A DNA stretch of 64,000 bases from Thuidium tamariscinum (taxonomy: Eukaryota; Streptophyta; Bryopsida; Hypnales; Thuidiaceae): the NCBI GenBank assembly GCA_947034885.2, contig OX344755.2:27473052-27537051 (forward strand). Reading direction: 5' to 3'. The position numbers and the translations under genes are program-made. The notes beneath the pieces are model-generated. The model had not been told where the DNA came from and ran no database searches. It was given only the letters and a program-made list of their open reading frames with translations. Below are positions 9,932 through 22,022 of this stretch, piece after piece (the stretch's first letter is position 1; every line of letters begins with the position of its first letter).

Positions 9932-12900
9932 TTGAATTTGTCTTGCAACTTAGAAGTTTTCGCGTCTTGATATCAACTAAACAACGAGGAGATTTCCCCG
10001 GCCAAGGGACCAACTCCGTAGGCTCTTGAATGGTGTGCATTTTTCAATTTTAATGGCATTGAATTTCACAGCATATTTTTTGTAGTAATTCTATAGAACT
10101 GGATTAGATATTACAATGTGATCGTTTTGAATTTGTCTTGCAACTGAGAAGTTTGCGCGTCTTGATATCAACTAAACACCTCGGAGATTTCCTCGGCCAC
10201 GAGAGTAACTCCGTAGGCTCTTGAATGGTGTGCATTTTTGAATTTTAATGGCATTGAATTTCACAGCATATTTTTTGTAGTAATTCTATAGAACAGGATT
10301 AGATATTACAATGTGATCACGTTGAATTTGTCTTGCAACTGAGAAGTTTACGCGTCTTGATATCAACTAAACAACGAGGAGATTTCCCCGGCCAAGGGAC
10401 CAACTCCGTAGGCTCTTGAATGGTGTGCATTTTTGAATTTTAATCGCATTGAATTTCACAGCATATTTTTTGTAGTAATTCTATAGAACTGGATTAGATA
10501 TTACAATGTGATCACGTTGAATTTGTCTTGCAACTAAGAAGTTTGCGCGTCTTGATATCAACTAAACACCTCGGAGATTTCCTCGGCCACGAGAGTAACT
10601 CCGTAGGCTCTTGAATGGTGTGCATTTTTGAATTTTAATCGCATTGAATTTCACAGCATATTTTTTGTAGTAATTCTATAGAACTGGATTAGATATTACA
10701 ATGTGATCACGTTGAATTTGTCTTGCAACTGAGAAGTTTACGCGTCTTGATATCAACTAAACAACGAGGAGATTTCCCCAGCCAAGGGACCAACTCCGTA
10801 GGCTCTTGAATGGTGTGCATTTTTGAATTTTAATGGCATTGAATTTCACAGCATATTTTTTGTAGTAATTCTATAGAACTGGATTAGATATTACAATGTG
10901 ATCACGTTGAATTTGTCTTGCAACTAAGAAGTTTGCGCGTCTTGATATCAACTAAACACCTCGGAGATTTCCTCGGCCACGAGAGTAACTCCGTAGGCTC
11001 TTGAATGGTGTGCATTTTTGAATTTTAATCGCATTGAATTTCACAGCATATTTTTTGTAGTAATTCTATAGAACTGGATTAGATATTACAATGTGATCAC
11101 GTTGAATTTGTCTTGCAACTGAGAAGTTTACGCGTCTTGATATCAACTAAACAACGAGGAGATTTCCCCGGCCAAGGGACCAACTCCGTAGGCTCTTGAA
11201 TGGTGTGCATTTTTGAATTTTAATGGCATTGAATTTCACAGCATATTTTTTGTAGTAATTCTATAGAACTGGATTAGATATTACAATGTGATCACGTTGA
11301 ATTTGTCTTGCAACTAAGAAGTTTGCGCGTCTTGATATCAACTAAACACCTCGGAGATTTCCTCGGCCACGAGAGTAACTCCGTAGGCTCTTGAATGGTG
11401 TGCATTTTTGAATTTTAATCGCATTGAATTTCACAGCATATTTTTTGTAGTAATTCTATAGAACTGGATTAGATATTACAATGTGATCACGTTGAATTTG
11501 TCTTGCAACTGAGAAGTTTGCGCGTCTTGATATCAACTAAACACCTCGGAGATTTCCTCGGCCACGAGAGTAACTCCGTAGGCTCTTGAATGGTGTGCAT
11601 TTTTGAATTTTAATCGCATTGAATTTCACAGCATATTTTTTGTAGTAATTCTATAGAACTGGATTAGATATTACAATGTGATCACGTTGAATTTGTCTTG
11701 CAACTAAGAAGTTTACGCGTCTTGATATCAACTAAACAACGAGGAGATTTCCCCGGCCAAGGGACCAACTCCGTAGGCTCTTGAATGGTGTGCATTTTTC
11801 AATTTTAATGGCATTGAATTTCACAGCATATTTTTTGTAGTAATTCTATAGAACTGGATTAGATATTACAATGTGATCGTTTTGAATTTGTCTTGCAACT
11901 GAGAAGTTTGCGCGTCTTGATATCAACTAAACACCTCGGAGATTTCCTCGGCCACGAGAGTAACTCCGTAGGCTCTTGAATGGTGTGCATTTTTGAATTT
12001 TAATGGCATTGAATTTCACAGCATATTTTTTGTAGTAATTCTATAGAACAGGATTAGATATTACAATGTGATCACGTTGAATTTGTCTTGCAACTGAGAA
12101 GTTTACGCGTCTTGATATCAACTAAACAACGAGGAGATTTCCCCGGCCAAGGGACCAACTCCGTAGGCTCTTGAATGGTGTGCATTTTTGAATTTTAATC
12201 GCATTGAATTTCACAGCATATTTTTTGTAGTAATTCTATAGAACTGGATTAGATATTACAATGTGATCACGTTGAATTTGTCTTGCAACTAAGAAGTTTG
12301 CGCGTCTTGATATCAACTAAACACCTCGGAGATTTCCTCGGCCACGAGAGTAACTCCGTAGGCTCTTGAATGGTGTGCATTTTTGAATTTTAATCGCATT
12401 GAATTTCACAGCATATTTTTTGTAGTAATTCTATAGAACTGGATTAGATATTACAATGTGATCACGTTGAATTTGTCTTGCAACTGAGAAGTTTACGCGT
12501 CTTGATATCAACTAAACAACGAGGAGATTTCCCCAGCCAAGGGACCAACTCCGTAGGCTCTTGAATGGTGTGCATTTTTGAATTTTAATGGCATTGAATT
12601 TCACAGCATATTTTTTGTAGTAATTCTATAGAACTGGATTAGATATTACAATGTGATCACGTTGAATTTGTCTTGCAACTAAGAAGTTTGCGCGTCTTGA
12701 TATCAACTAAACACCTCGGAGATTTCCACGGCCACGAGAGTAACTCCGTAGGCTCTTGAATGGTGTGCATTTTTGAATTTTAATCGCATTGAATTTCACA
12801 GCATATTTTTTGTAGTAATTCTATAGAACTGGATTAGATATTACAATGTGATCACGTTGAATTTGTCTTGCAACTGAGAAGTTTTCGCGTCTTGATATCA

Positions 12901-13442
12901 ACTAAACAACGAGGAGATTTCCCCGGCCAAGGGACCAACTCCGTAGGCTCTTGAATGGTGTGCATTTTTGAATTTTAATGGCATTGAATTTCACAGCATA
13001 TTTTTTGTAGTAATTCTATAGAACTGGATTAGATATTACAATGTGATCACGTTGAATTTGTCTTGCAACTAAGAAGTTTGCGCGTCTTGATATCAACTAA
13101 ACACCTCGGAGATTTCCTCGGCCACGAGAGTAACTCCGTAGGCTCTTGAATGGTGTGCATTTTTGAATTTTAATCGCATTGAATTTCACAGCATATTTTT
13201 TGTAGTAATTCTATAGAACTGGATTAGATATTACAATGTGATCACGTTGAATTTGTCTTGCAACTGAGAAGTTTGCGCGTCTTGATATCAACTAAACACC
13301 TCGGAGATTTCCTCGGCCACGAGAGTAACTCCGTAGGCTCTTGAATGGTGTGCATTTTTTGAATTTTAATCGCATTGAATTTCACAGCATATTTTTTGTA
13401 GTAATTCTATAGAACTGGATTAGATATTACAATGTGATCACG
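9932..13442 (+). repeat. Satellite block F1: 9-mer higher-order repeat, 1755 bp, copies 1 and 2
   Basis: Copy 1 is 9932-11686 and copy 2 is 11687-13442. Each starts with an R-type TTCAATTTT monomer, then a GATCGTTTTG C-type monomer with GAACAGG, then alternating R and C monomers, the fifth of which carries the private CCCCAGCC. The marker base of CCCCAGCC is at 10780 and 12535, and the GAACAGG base is at 10295 and 12050, both 1755 bp apart. Copy 2 has its own changes: TTTCCACGG in monomer 6, GTTTTCGCG in monomer 7, and one extra T in monomer 9. The last makes that monomer (13247-13442) 196 bp long and the spacing to the next markers 1756. Confidence 0.92.
13247..13442 (+). repeat. 196-bp monomer with a T-tract insertion
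   Basis: A C-type monomer in which the GCATTTTTGAA tract has six T instead of five (13355-13360). It is the only monomer longer than 195 bp, and it explains the 1756-bp spacing between copies 2 and 3 of the 9-mer. It could be a real slippage mutation or a homopolymer sequencing error. Confidence 0.88.
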
Positions 13443-14612
13443 TTGAATTTGTCTTGCAACTGAGAAGTTTACGCGTCTTGATATCAACTAAACAACGAGG
13501 AGATTTCCCCGGCCAAGGGACCAACTCCGTAGGCTCTTGAATGGTGTGCATTTTTCAATTTTAATGGCATTGAATTTCACAGCATATTTTTTGTAGTAAT
13601 TCTATAGAACTGGATTAGATATTACAATGTGATCGTTTTGAATTTGTCTTGCAACTGAGAAGTTTGCGCGTCTTGATATCAACTAAACACCTCGGAGATT
13701 TCCTCGGCCACGAGAGTAACTCCGTAGGCTCTTGAATGGTGTGCATTTTTGAATTTTAATGGCATTGAATTTCACAGCATATTTTTTGTAGTAATTCTAT
13801 AGAACAGGATTAGATATTACAATGTGATCACGTTGAATTTGTCTTGCAACTGAGAAGTTTACGCGTCTTGATATCAACTAAACAACGAGGAGATTTCCCC
13901 GGCCAAGGGACCAACTCCGTAGGCTCTTGAATGGTGTGCATTTTTGAATTTTAATCGCATTGAATTTCACAGCATATTTTTTGTAGTAATTCTATAGAAC
14001 TGGATTAGATATTACAATGTGATCACGTTGAATTTGTCTTGCAACTAAGAAGTTTGCGCGTCTTGATATCAACTAAACACCTCGGAGATTTCCTCGGCCA
14101 CGAGAGTAACTCCGTAGGCTCTTGAATGGTGTGCATTTTTGAATTTTAATCGCATTGAATTTCACAGCATATTTTTTGTAGTAATTCTATAGAACTGGAT
14201 TAGATATTACAATGTGATCACGTTGAATTTGTCTTGCAACTGAGAAGTTTACGCGTCTTGATATCAACTAAACAACGAGGAGATTTCCCCAGCCAAGGGA
14301 CCAACTCCGTAGGCTCTTGAATGGTGTGCATTTTTGAATTTTAATGGCATTGAATTTCACAGCATATTTTTTGTAGTAATTCTATAGAACTGGATTAGAT
14401 ATTACAATGTGATCACGTTGAATTTGTCTTGCAACTAAGAAGTTTGCGCGTCTTGATATCAACTAAACACCTCGGAGATTTCCTCGGCCACGAGAGTAAC
14501 TCCGTAGGCTCTTGAATGGTGTGCATTTTTGAATTTTAATCGCATTGAATTTCACAGCATATTTTTTGTAGTAATTCTATAGAACTGGATTAGATATTAC
14601 AATGTGATCACG
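13443..14612 (+). repeat. Satellite block F2: truncated third copy of the 9-mer
   Basis: Monomers 1-6 of the 1755-bp unit are present in order (starts 13443, 13638, 13833, 14028, 14223, 14418), with GAACAGG at 13806 and CCCCAGCC at 14291. Monomers 7-9 are missing or replaced: the next copy (14613) is a C-type with AACTAAG where an R-type is expected. This is a broken copy of the higher-order unit. Confidence 0.88.
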
Positions 14613-16952
14613 TTGAATTTGTCTTGCAACTAAGAAGTTTGCGCGTCTTGATATCAACTAAACACCTCGGAGATTTCCTCGGCCACGAGAGTAACTCCGT
14701 AGGCTCTTGAATGGTGTGCATTTTTGAATTTTAATGGCATTGAATTTCACAGCATATTTTTTGTAGTAATTCTATAGAACTGGATTAGATATTACAATGT
14801 GATCACGTTGAATTTGTCTTGCAACTGAGAAGTTTGCGCGTCTTGATATCAACTAAACACCTCGGAGATTTCCTCGGCCACGAGAGTAACTCCGTAGGCT
14901 CTTGAATGGTGTGCATTTTTGAATTTTAATCGCATTGAATTTCACAGCATATTTTTTGTAGTAATTCTATAGAACTGGATTAGATATTACAATGTGATCA
15001 CGTTGAATTTGTCTTGCAACTGAGAAGTTTACGCGTCTTGATATCAACTAAACAACGAGGAGATTTCCCCGGCCAAGGGACCAACTCCGTAGGCTCTTGA
15101 ATGGTGTGCATTTTTGAATTTTAATCGCATTGAATTTCACAGCATATTTTTTGTAGTAATTCTATAGAACTGGATTAGATATTACAATGTGATCACGTTG
15201 AATTTGTCTTGCAACTAAGAAGTTTGCGCGTCTTGATATCAACTAAACACCTCGGAGATTTCCTCGGCCACGAGAGTAACTCCGTAGGCTCTTGAATGGT
15301 GTGCATTTTTGAATTTTAATCGCATTGAATTTCACAGCATATTTTTTGTAGTAATTCTATAGAACTGGATTAGATATTACAATGTGATCACGTTGAATTT
15401 GTCTTGCAACTGAGAAGTTTACGCGTCTTGATATCAACTAAACAACGAGGAGATTTCCCCGGCCAAGGGACCAACTCCGTAGGCTCTTGAATGGTGTGCA
15501 TTTTTGAATTTTAATGGCATTGAATTTCACAGCATATTTTTTGTAGTAATTCTATAGAACTGGATTAGATATTACAATGTGATCACGTTGAATTTGTCTT
15601 GCAACTCAGAAGTTTGCGCGTCTTGATGTCAACTAAACAACGAGGAGATTTCCCCGGCCAAGGGACCAACTCCGTAGGCTCTTGAATGGTGTGCATTTTT
15701 GAATTTTAATGGCATTGAATTTCACAGCATATTTTTTGTAGTAATTCTATAGAACTGGATTAGATATTACAATGTGATCACGTTGAATTTGTCTTGCAAC
15801 TAAGAAGTTTGCGCGTCTTGATATCAACTAAACACCTCGGAGATTTCCTCGGCCACGAGAGTAACTCCGTAGGCTCTTGAATGGTGTGCATTTTTGAATT
15901 TTAATGGCATTGAATTTCACAGCATATTTTTTGTAGTAATTCTATAGAACAGGATTAGATATTACAATGTGATCACGTTGAATTTGTCTTGCAACTGAGA
16001 AGTTTGCGCGTCTTGATATCAACTAAACACCTCGGAGATTTCCTCGGCCACGAGAGTAACTCCGTAGGCTCTTGAATGGTGTGCATTTTTGAATTTTAAT
16101 GGCATTGAATTTCACAGCATATTTTTTGTAGTAATTCTATAGAACTGGATTAGATATTACAATGTGATCACGTTGAATTTGTCTTGCAACTGAGAAGTTT
16201 ACGCGTCTTGATATCAACTAAACAACGAGGAGATTTCCCCGGCCAAGAGACCAACTCCGTAGGCTCTTGAATGGTGTGCATTTTTGAATTTTAATGGCAT
16301 TGAATTTCACAGCATATTTTTTGTAGTAATTCTATAGAACTGGATTAGATATTACAATGTGATCACGTTGAATTTGTCTTGCAACTGAGAAGTTTGCGCG
16401 TCTTGATATCAACTAAACAACGAGGAGATTTCCCCGGCCAAGAGACCAACTCCGTAGGCTCTTGAATGGTGTGCATTTTTGAATTTTAATGGCATTGAAT
16501 TTCACAGCATATTTTTTGTAGTAATTCTATAGAACAGGATTAGATATTACAATGTGATCACGTTGAATTTGTCTTGCAACTGAGAAGTTTACGCGTCTTG
16601 ATATCAACTAAACAACGAGGAGATTTCCCCGGCCAAGGGACCAACTCCGTAGGCTCTTGAATGGTGTGCATTTTTGAATTTTAATCGCATTGAATTTCAC
16701 AGCATATTTTTTGTAGTAATTCTATAGAACTGGATTAGATATTACAATGTGATCACGTTGAATTTGTCTTGCAACTGAGAAGTTTGCGCGTCTTGATATC
16801 AACTAAACACCTCGGAGATTTCCTCGGCCACGAGAGTAACTCCGTAGGCTCTTGAATGGTGTGCATTTTTGAATTTTAATCGCATTGAATTTCACAGCAT
16901 ATTTTTTGTAGTAATTCTATAGAACTGGATTAGATATTACAATGTGATCACG
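14613..16952 (+). repeat. Satellite block F3: 12 irregular monomers inside the 9-mer region
   Basis: Twelve monomers stand between the truncated third copy and the intact fourth copy of the 1755-bp unit. They include two CTCGATATC-lacking S-type monomers (16173 and 16368), a CTTGATGTC monomer with a unique AACTCAG (15588), and GAACAGG bases at 15951 and 16536 that are off the nine-monomer phase. Counting from 14291, the next CCCCAGCC comes 3510 bp (18 monomers) later, so the net length here equals two 9-mers although the content does not. I infer insertion and loss by unequal exchange that happened to keep the monomer count. Confidence 0.8.
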
Positions 16953-18707
16953 TTGAATTTGTCTTGCAACTGAGAAGTTTACGCGTCTTGATATCAACTA
17001 AACAACGAGGAGATTTCCCCGGCCAAGGGACCAACTCCGTAGGCTCTTGAATGGTGTGCATTTTTCAATTTTAATGGCATTGAATTTAACATCATATTTT
17101 TTGTAGTAATTCTATAGAACTGGATTAGATATTACAATGTGATCGTTTTGAATTTGTCTTGCAACTGAGAAGTTTGCGCGTCTTGATATCAACTAAACAC
17201 CTCGGAGATTTCCTCGGCCACGAGAGTAACTCCGTAGGCTCTTGAATGGTGTGCATTTTTGAATTTTAATGGCATTGAATTTCACAGCATATTTTTTGTA
17301 GTAATTCTATAGAACAGGATTAGATATTACAATGTGATCAAGTTGAATTTGTCTTGCAACTGAGAAGTTTACGCGTCTTGATATCAACTAAACAACGAGG
17401 AGATTTCCCCGGCCAAGGGACCAACTCCGTAGGCTCTTGAATGGTGTGCATTTTTGAATTTTAATCGCATTGAATTTCACAGCATATTTTTTGTAGTAAT
17501 TCTATAGAACTGGATTAGATATTACAATGTGATCACGTTGAATTTGTCTTGCAACTAAGAAGTTTGCGCGTCTTGATATCAACTAAACACCTCGGAGATT
17601 TCCTCGGCCACGAGAGTAACTCCGTAGGCTCTTGAATGGTGTGCATTTTTGAATTTTAATCGCATTGAATTTCACAGCATATTTTTTGTAGTAATTCTAT
17701 AGAACTGGATTAGATATTACAATGTGATCACGTTGAATTTGTCTTGCAACTGAGAAGTTTACGCGTCTTGATATCAACTAAACAACGAGGAGATTTCCCC
17801 AGCCAAGGGACCAACTCCGTAGGCTCTTGAATGGTGTGCATTTTTGAATTTTAATGGCATTGAATTTCACAGCATATTTTTTGTAGTAATTCTATAGAAC
17901 TGGATTAGATATTACAATGTGATCACGTTGAATTTGTCTTGCAACTAAGAAGTTTGCGCGTCTTGATATCAACTAAACACCTCGGAGATTTCCTCGGCCA
18001 CGAGAGTAACTCCGTAGGCTCTTGAATGGTGTGCATTTTTGAATTTTAATCGCATTGAATTTCACAGCATATTTTTTGTAGTAATTCTATAGAACTGGAT
18101 TAGATATTACAATGTGATCACGTTGAATTTGTCTTGCAACTGAGAAGTTTACGCGTCTTGATATCAACTAAACAACGAGGAGATTTCCCCGGCCAAGGGA
18201 CCAACTCCGTAGGCTCTTGAATGGTGTGCATTTTTGAATTTTAATGGCATTGAATTTCACAGCATATTTTTTGTAGTAATTCTATAGAACTGGATTAGAT
18301 ATTACAATGTGATCACGTTGAATTTGTCTTGCAACTAAGAAGTTTGCGCGTCTTGATATCAACTAAACACCTCGGAGATTTCCTCGGCCACGAGAGTAAC
18401 TCCGTAGGCTCTTGAATGGTGTGCATTTTTGAATTTTAATCGCATTGAATTTCACAGCATATTTTTTGTAGTAATTCTATAGAACTGGATTAGATATTAC
18501 AATGTGATCACGTTGAATTTGTCTTGCAACTGAGAAGTTTGCGCGTCTTGATATCAACTAAACACCTCGGAGATTTCCTCGGCCACGAGAGTAACTCCGT
18601 AGGCTCTTGAATGGTGTGCATTTTTGAATTTTAATCGCATTGAATTTCACAGCATATTTTTTGTAGTAATTCTATAGAACTGGATTAGATATTACAATGT
18701 GATCACG
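16953..18707 (+). repeat. Satellite block F4: complete fourth copy of the 1755-bp 9-mer
   Basis: All nine monomers appear in the order of copies 1 and 2, with GAACAGG at 17316 and CCCCAGCC at 17801. Private changes are GAATTTAACATCAT near 17087 in monomer 1, and GATCAAGTTG at the junction near 17340 in place of GATCACGTTG. The copy is followed by one R (18708) and one C monomer (18903) before the next amplification begins. Confidence 0.9.
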
Positions 18708-19097
18708 TTGAATTTGTCTTGCAACTGAGAAGTTTACGCGTCTTGATATCAACTAAACAACGAGGAGATTTCCCCGGCCAAGGGACCAACTCCGTAGGCT
18801 CTTGAATGGTGTGCATTTTTGAATTTTAATCGCATTGAATTTCACAGCATATTTTTTGTAGTAATTCTATAGAACTGGATTAGATATTACAATGTGATCA
18901 CGTTGAATTTGTCTTGCAACTGAGAAGTTTGCGCGTCTTGATATCAACTAAACACCTCGGAGATTTCCTCGGCCACGAGAGTAACTCCGTAGGCTCTTGA
19001 ATGGTGTGCATTTTTGAATTTTAATCGCATTGAATTTCACAGCATATTTTTTGTAGTAATTCTATAGAACTGGATTAGATATTACAATGTGATCACG
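18708..19097 (+). repeat. R-C dimer linking two higher-order blocks
   Basis: One R-type and one C-type monomer, both with TTTTAATCGC tails, repeat the basic 390-bp R/C alternation of the middle of the array. They separate the last 9-mer copy from the 780-bp amplicon and carry no private marker. Confidence 0.8.
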
Positions 19098-22022
19098 TTG
19101 AATTTGTCTTGCAACTGAGAAGTTTTCGCGTCTTGATATCAACTAAACAACGAGGAGATTTCCCCGGCCAAGGGACCAACTCCGTAGGCTCTTGAATGGT
19201 GTGCATTTTTCAATTTTAATGGCATTGAATTTCACAGCATATTTTTTGTAGTAATTCTATAGAACTGGATTAGATATTACAATGTGATCGTTTTGAATTT
19301 GTCTTGCAACTGAGAAGTTTGCGCGTCTTGATATCAACTAAACACCTCGGAGATTTCCTCGGCCACGAGAGTAACTCCGTAGGCTCTTGAATGGTGTGCA
19401 TTTTTGAATTTTAATGGCATTGAATTTCACAGCATATTTTTTGTAGTAATTCTATAGAACAGGATTAGATATTACAATGTGATCACGTTGAATTTGTCTT
19501 GCAACTGAGAAGTTTACGCGTCTTGATATCAACTAAACAACGAGGAGATTTCCCCGGCCAAGGGACCAACTCCGTAGGCTCTTGAATGGTGTGCATTTTT
19601 GAATTTTAATCGCATTGAATTTCACAGCATATTTTTTGTAGTAATTCTATAGAACTGGATTAGATATTACAATGTGATCACGTTGAATTTGTCTTGCAAC
19701 TGAGAAGTTTACGCGTCTTGATATCAACTAAACAACGAGGAGATTTCCCCGGCCAAGGGACCAACTCCGTAGGCTCTTGAATGGTGTGCATTTTTGAATT
19801 TTAATGGCATTGAATTTCACAGCATATTTTTTGTAGTAATTCTATAGAACTGGATTAGATATTACAATGTGATCACGTTGAATTTGTCTTGCAACTGAGA
19901 AGTTTACGCGTCTTGATATCAACTAAACAACGAGGAGATTTCCCCGGCCAAGGGACCAACTCCGTAGGCTCTTGAATGGTGTGCATTTTTCAATTTTAAT
20001 GGCATTGAATTTCACAGCATATTTTTTGTAGTAATTCTATAGAACTGGATTAGATATTACAATGTGATCGTTTTGAATTTGTCTTGCAACTGAGAAGTTT
20101 GCGCGTCTTGATATCAACTAAACACCTCGGAGATTTCCTCGGCCACGAGAGTAACTCCGTAGGCTCTTGAATGGTGTGCATTTTTGAATTTTAATGGCAT
20201 TGAATTTCACAGCATATTTTTTGTAGTAATTCTATAGAACAGGATTAGATATTACAATGTGATCACGTTGAATTTGTCTTGCAACTGAGAAGTTTACGCG
20301 TCTTGATATCAACTAAACAACGAGGAGATTTCCCCGGCCAAGGGACCAACTCCGTAGGCTCTTGAATGGTGTGCATTTTTGAATTTTAATCGCATTGAAT
20401 TTCACAGCATATTTTTTGTAGTAATTCTATAGAACTGGATTAGATATTACAATGTGATCACGTTGAATTTGTCTTGCAACTGAGAAGTTTACGCGTCTTG
20501 ATATCAACTAAACAACGAGGAGATTTCCCCGGCCAAGGGACCAACTCCGTAGGCTCTTGAATGGTGTGCATTTTTGAATTTTAATGGCATTGAATTTCAC
20601 AGCATATTTTTTGTAGTAATTCTATAGAACTGGATTAGATATTACAATGTGATCACGTTGAATTTGTCTTGCAACTGAGAAGTTTACGCGTCTTGATATC
20701 AACTAAACAACGAGGAGATTTCCCCGGCCAAGGGACCAACTCCGTAGGCTCTTGAATGGTGTGCATTTTTCAATTTTAATGGCATTGAATTTCACAGCAT
20801 ATTTTTTGTAGTAATTCTATAGAACTGGATTAGATATTACAATGTGATCGTTTTGAATTTGTCTTGCAACTGAGAAGTTTGCGCGTCTTGATATCAACTA
20901 AACACCTCGGAGATTTCCTCGGCCACGAGAGTAACTCCGTAGGCTCTTGAATGGTGTGCATTTTTGAATTTTAATGGCATTGAATTTCACAGCATATTTT
21001 TTGTAGTAATTCTATAGAACAGGATTAGATATTACAATGTGATCACGTTGAATTTGTCTTGCAACTGAGAAGTTTACGCGTCTTGATATCAACTAAACAA
21101 CGAGGAGATTTCCCCGGCCAAGGGACCAACTCCGTAGGCTCTTGAATGGTGTGCATTTTTGAATTTTAATCGCATTGAATTTCACAGCATATTTTTTGTA
21201 GTAATTCTATAGAACTGGATTAGATATTACAATGTGATCACGTTGAATTTGTCTTGCAACTAAGAAGTTTGCGCGTCTTGATATCAACTAAACACCTCGG
21301 AGATTTCCTCGGCCACGAGAGTAACTCCGTAGGCTCTTGAATGGTGTGCATTTTTGAATTTTAATGGCATTGAATTTCACAGCATATTTTTTGTAGTAAT
21401 TCTATAGAACTGGATTAGATATTACAATGTGATCACGTTGAATTTGTCTTGCAACTGAGAAGTTTACGCGTCTTGATATCAACTAAACAACGAGGAGATT
21501 TCCCCGGCCAAGGGACCAACTCCGTAGGCTCTTGAATGGTGTGCATTTTTCAATTTTAATGGCATTGAATTTCACAGCATATTTTTTGTAGTAATTCTAT
21601 AGAACTGGATTAGATATTACAATGTGATCGTTTTGAATTTGTCTTGCAACTGAGAAGTTTGCGCGTCTTGATATCAACTAAACACCTCGGAGATTTCCTC
21701 GGCCACGAGAGTAACTCCGTAGGCTCTTGAATGGTGTGCATTTTTGAATTTTAATGGCATTGAATTTCACAGCATATTTTTTGTAGTAATTCTATAGAAC
21801 AGGATTAGATATTACAATGTGATCACGTTGAATTTGTCTTGCAACTGAGAAGTTTACGCGTCTTGATATCAACTAAACAACGAGGAGATTTCCCCGGCCA
21901 AGGGACCAACTCCGTAGGCTCTTGAATGGTGTGCATTTTTGAATTTTAATCGCATTGAATTTCACAGCATATTTTTTGTAGTAATTCTATAGAACTGGAT
22001 TAGATATTACAATGTGATCACG
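19098..22022 (+). repeat. Satellite block G: amplified 4-mer, 780 bp, about 3.75 copies
   Basis: The unit is a TTCAATTTT R monomer, a GATCGTTTTG C monomer with GAACAGG, an R monomer with TTTTAATCGC and an R monomer with TTTTAATGGC. Copies start at 19098, 19878, 20658 and 21438; the GATCGTTTTG junction recurs at exact 780-bp steps. Copy 1 differs by GTTTTCGCG in its first monomer. In copy 3 the fourth monomer (21243) is replaced by a C type, and copy 4 stops after three monomers. The first two monomers are the start of the 1755-bp 9-mer, so this 4-mer looks like a shortened derivative that was then amplified. Near identity between copies suggests a young event. Confidence 0.92.
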
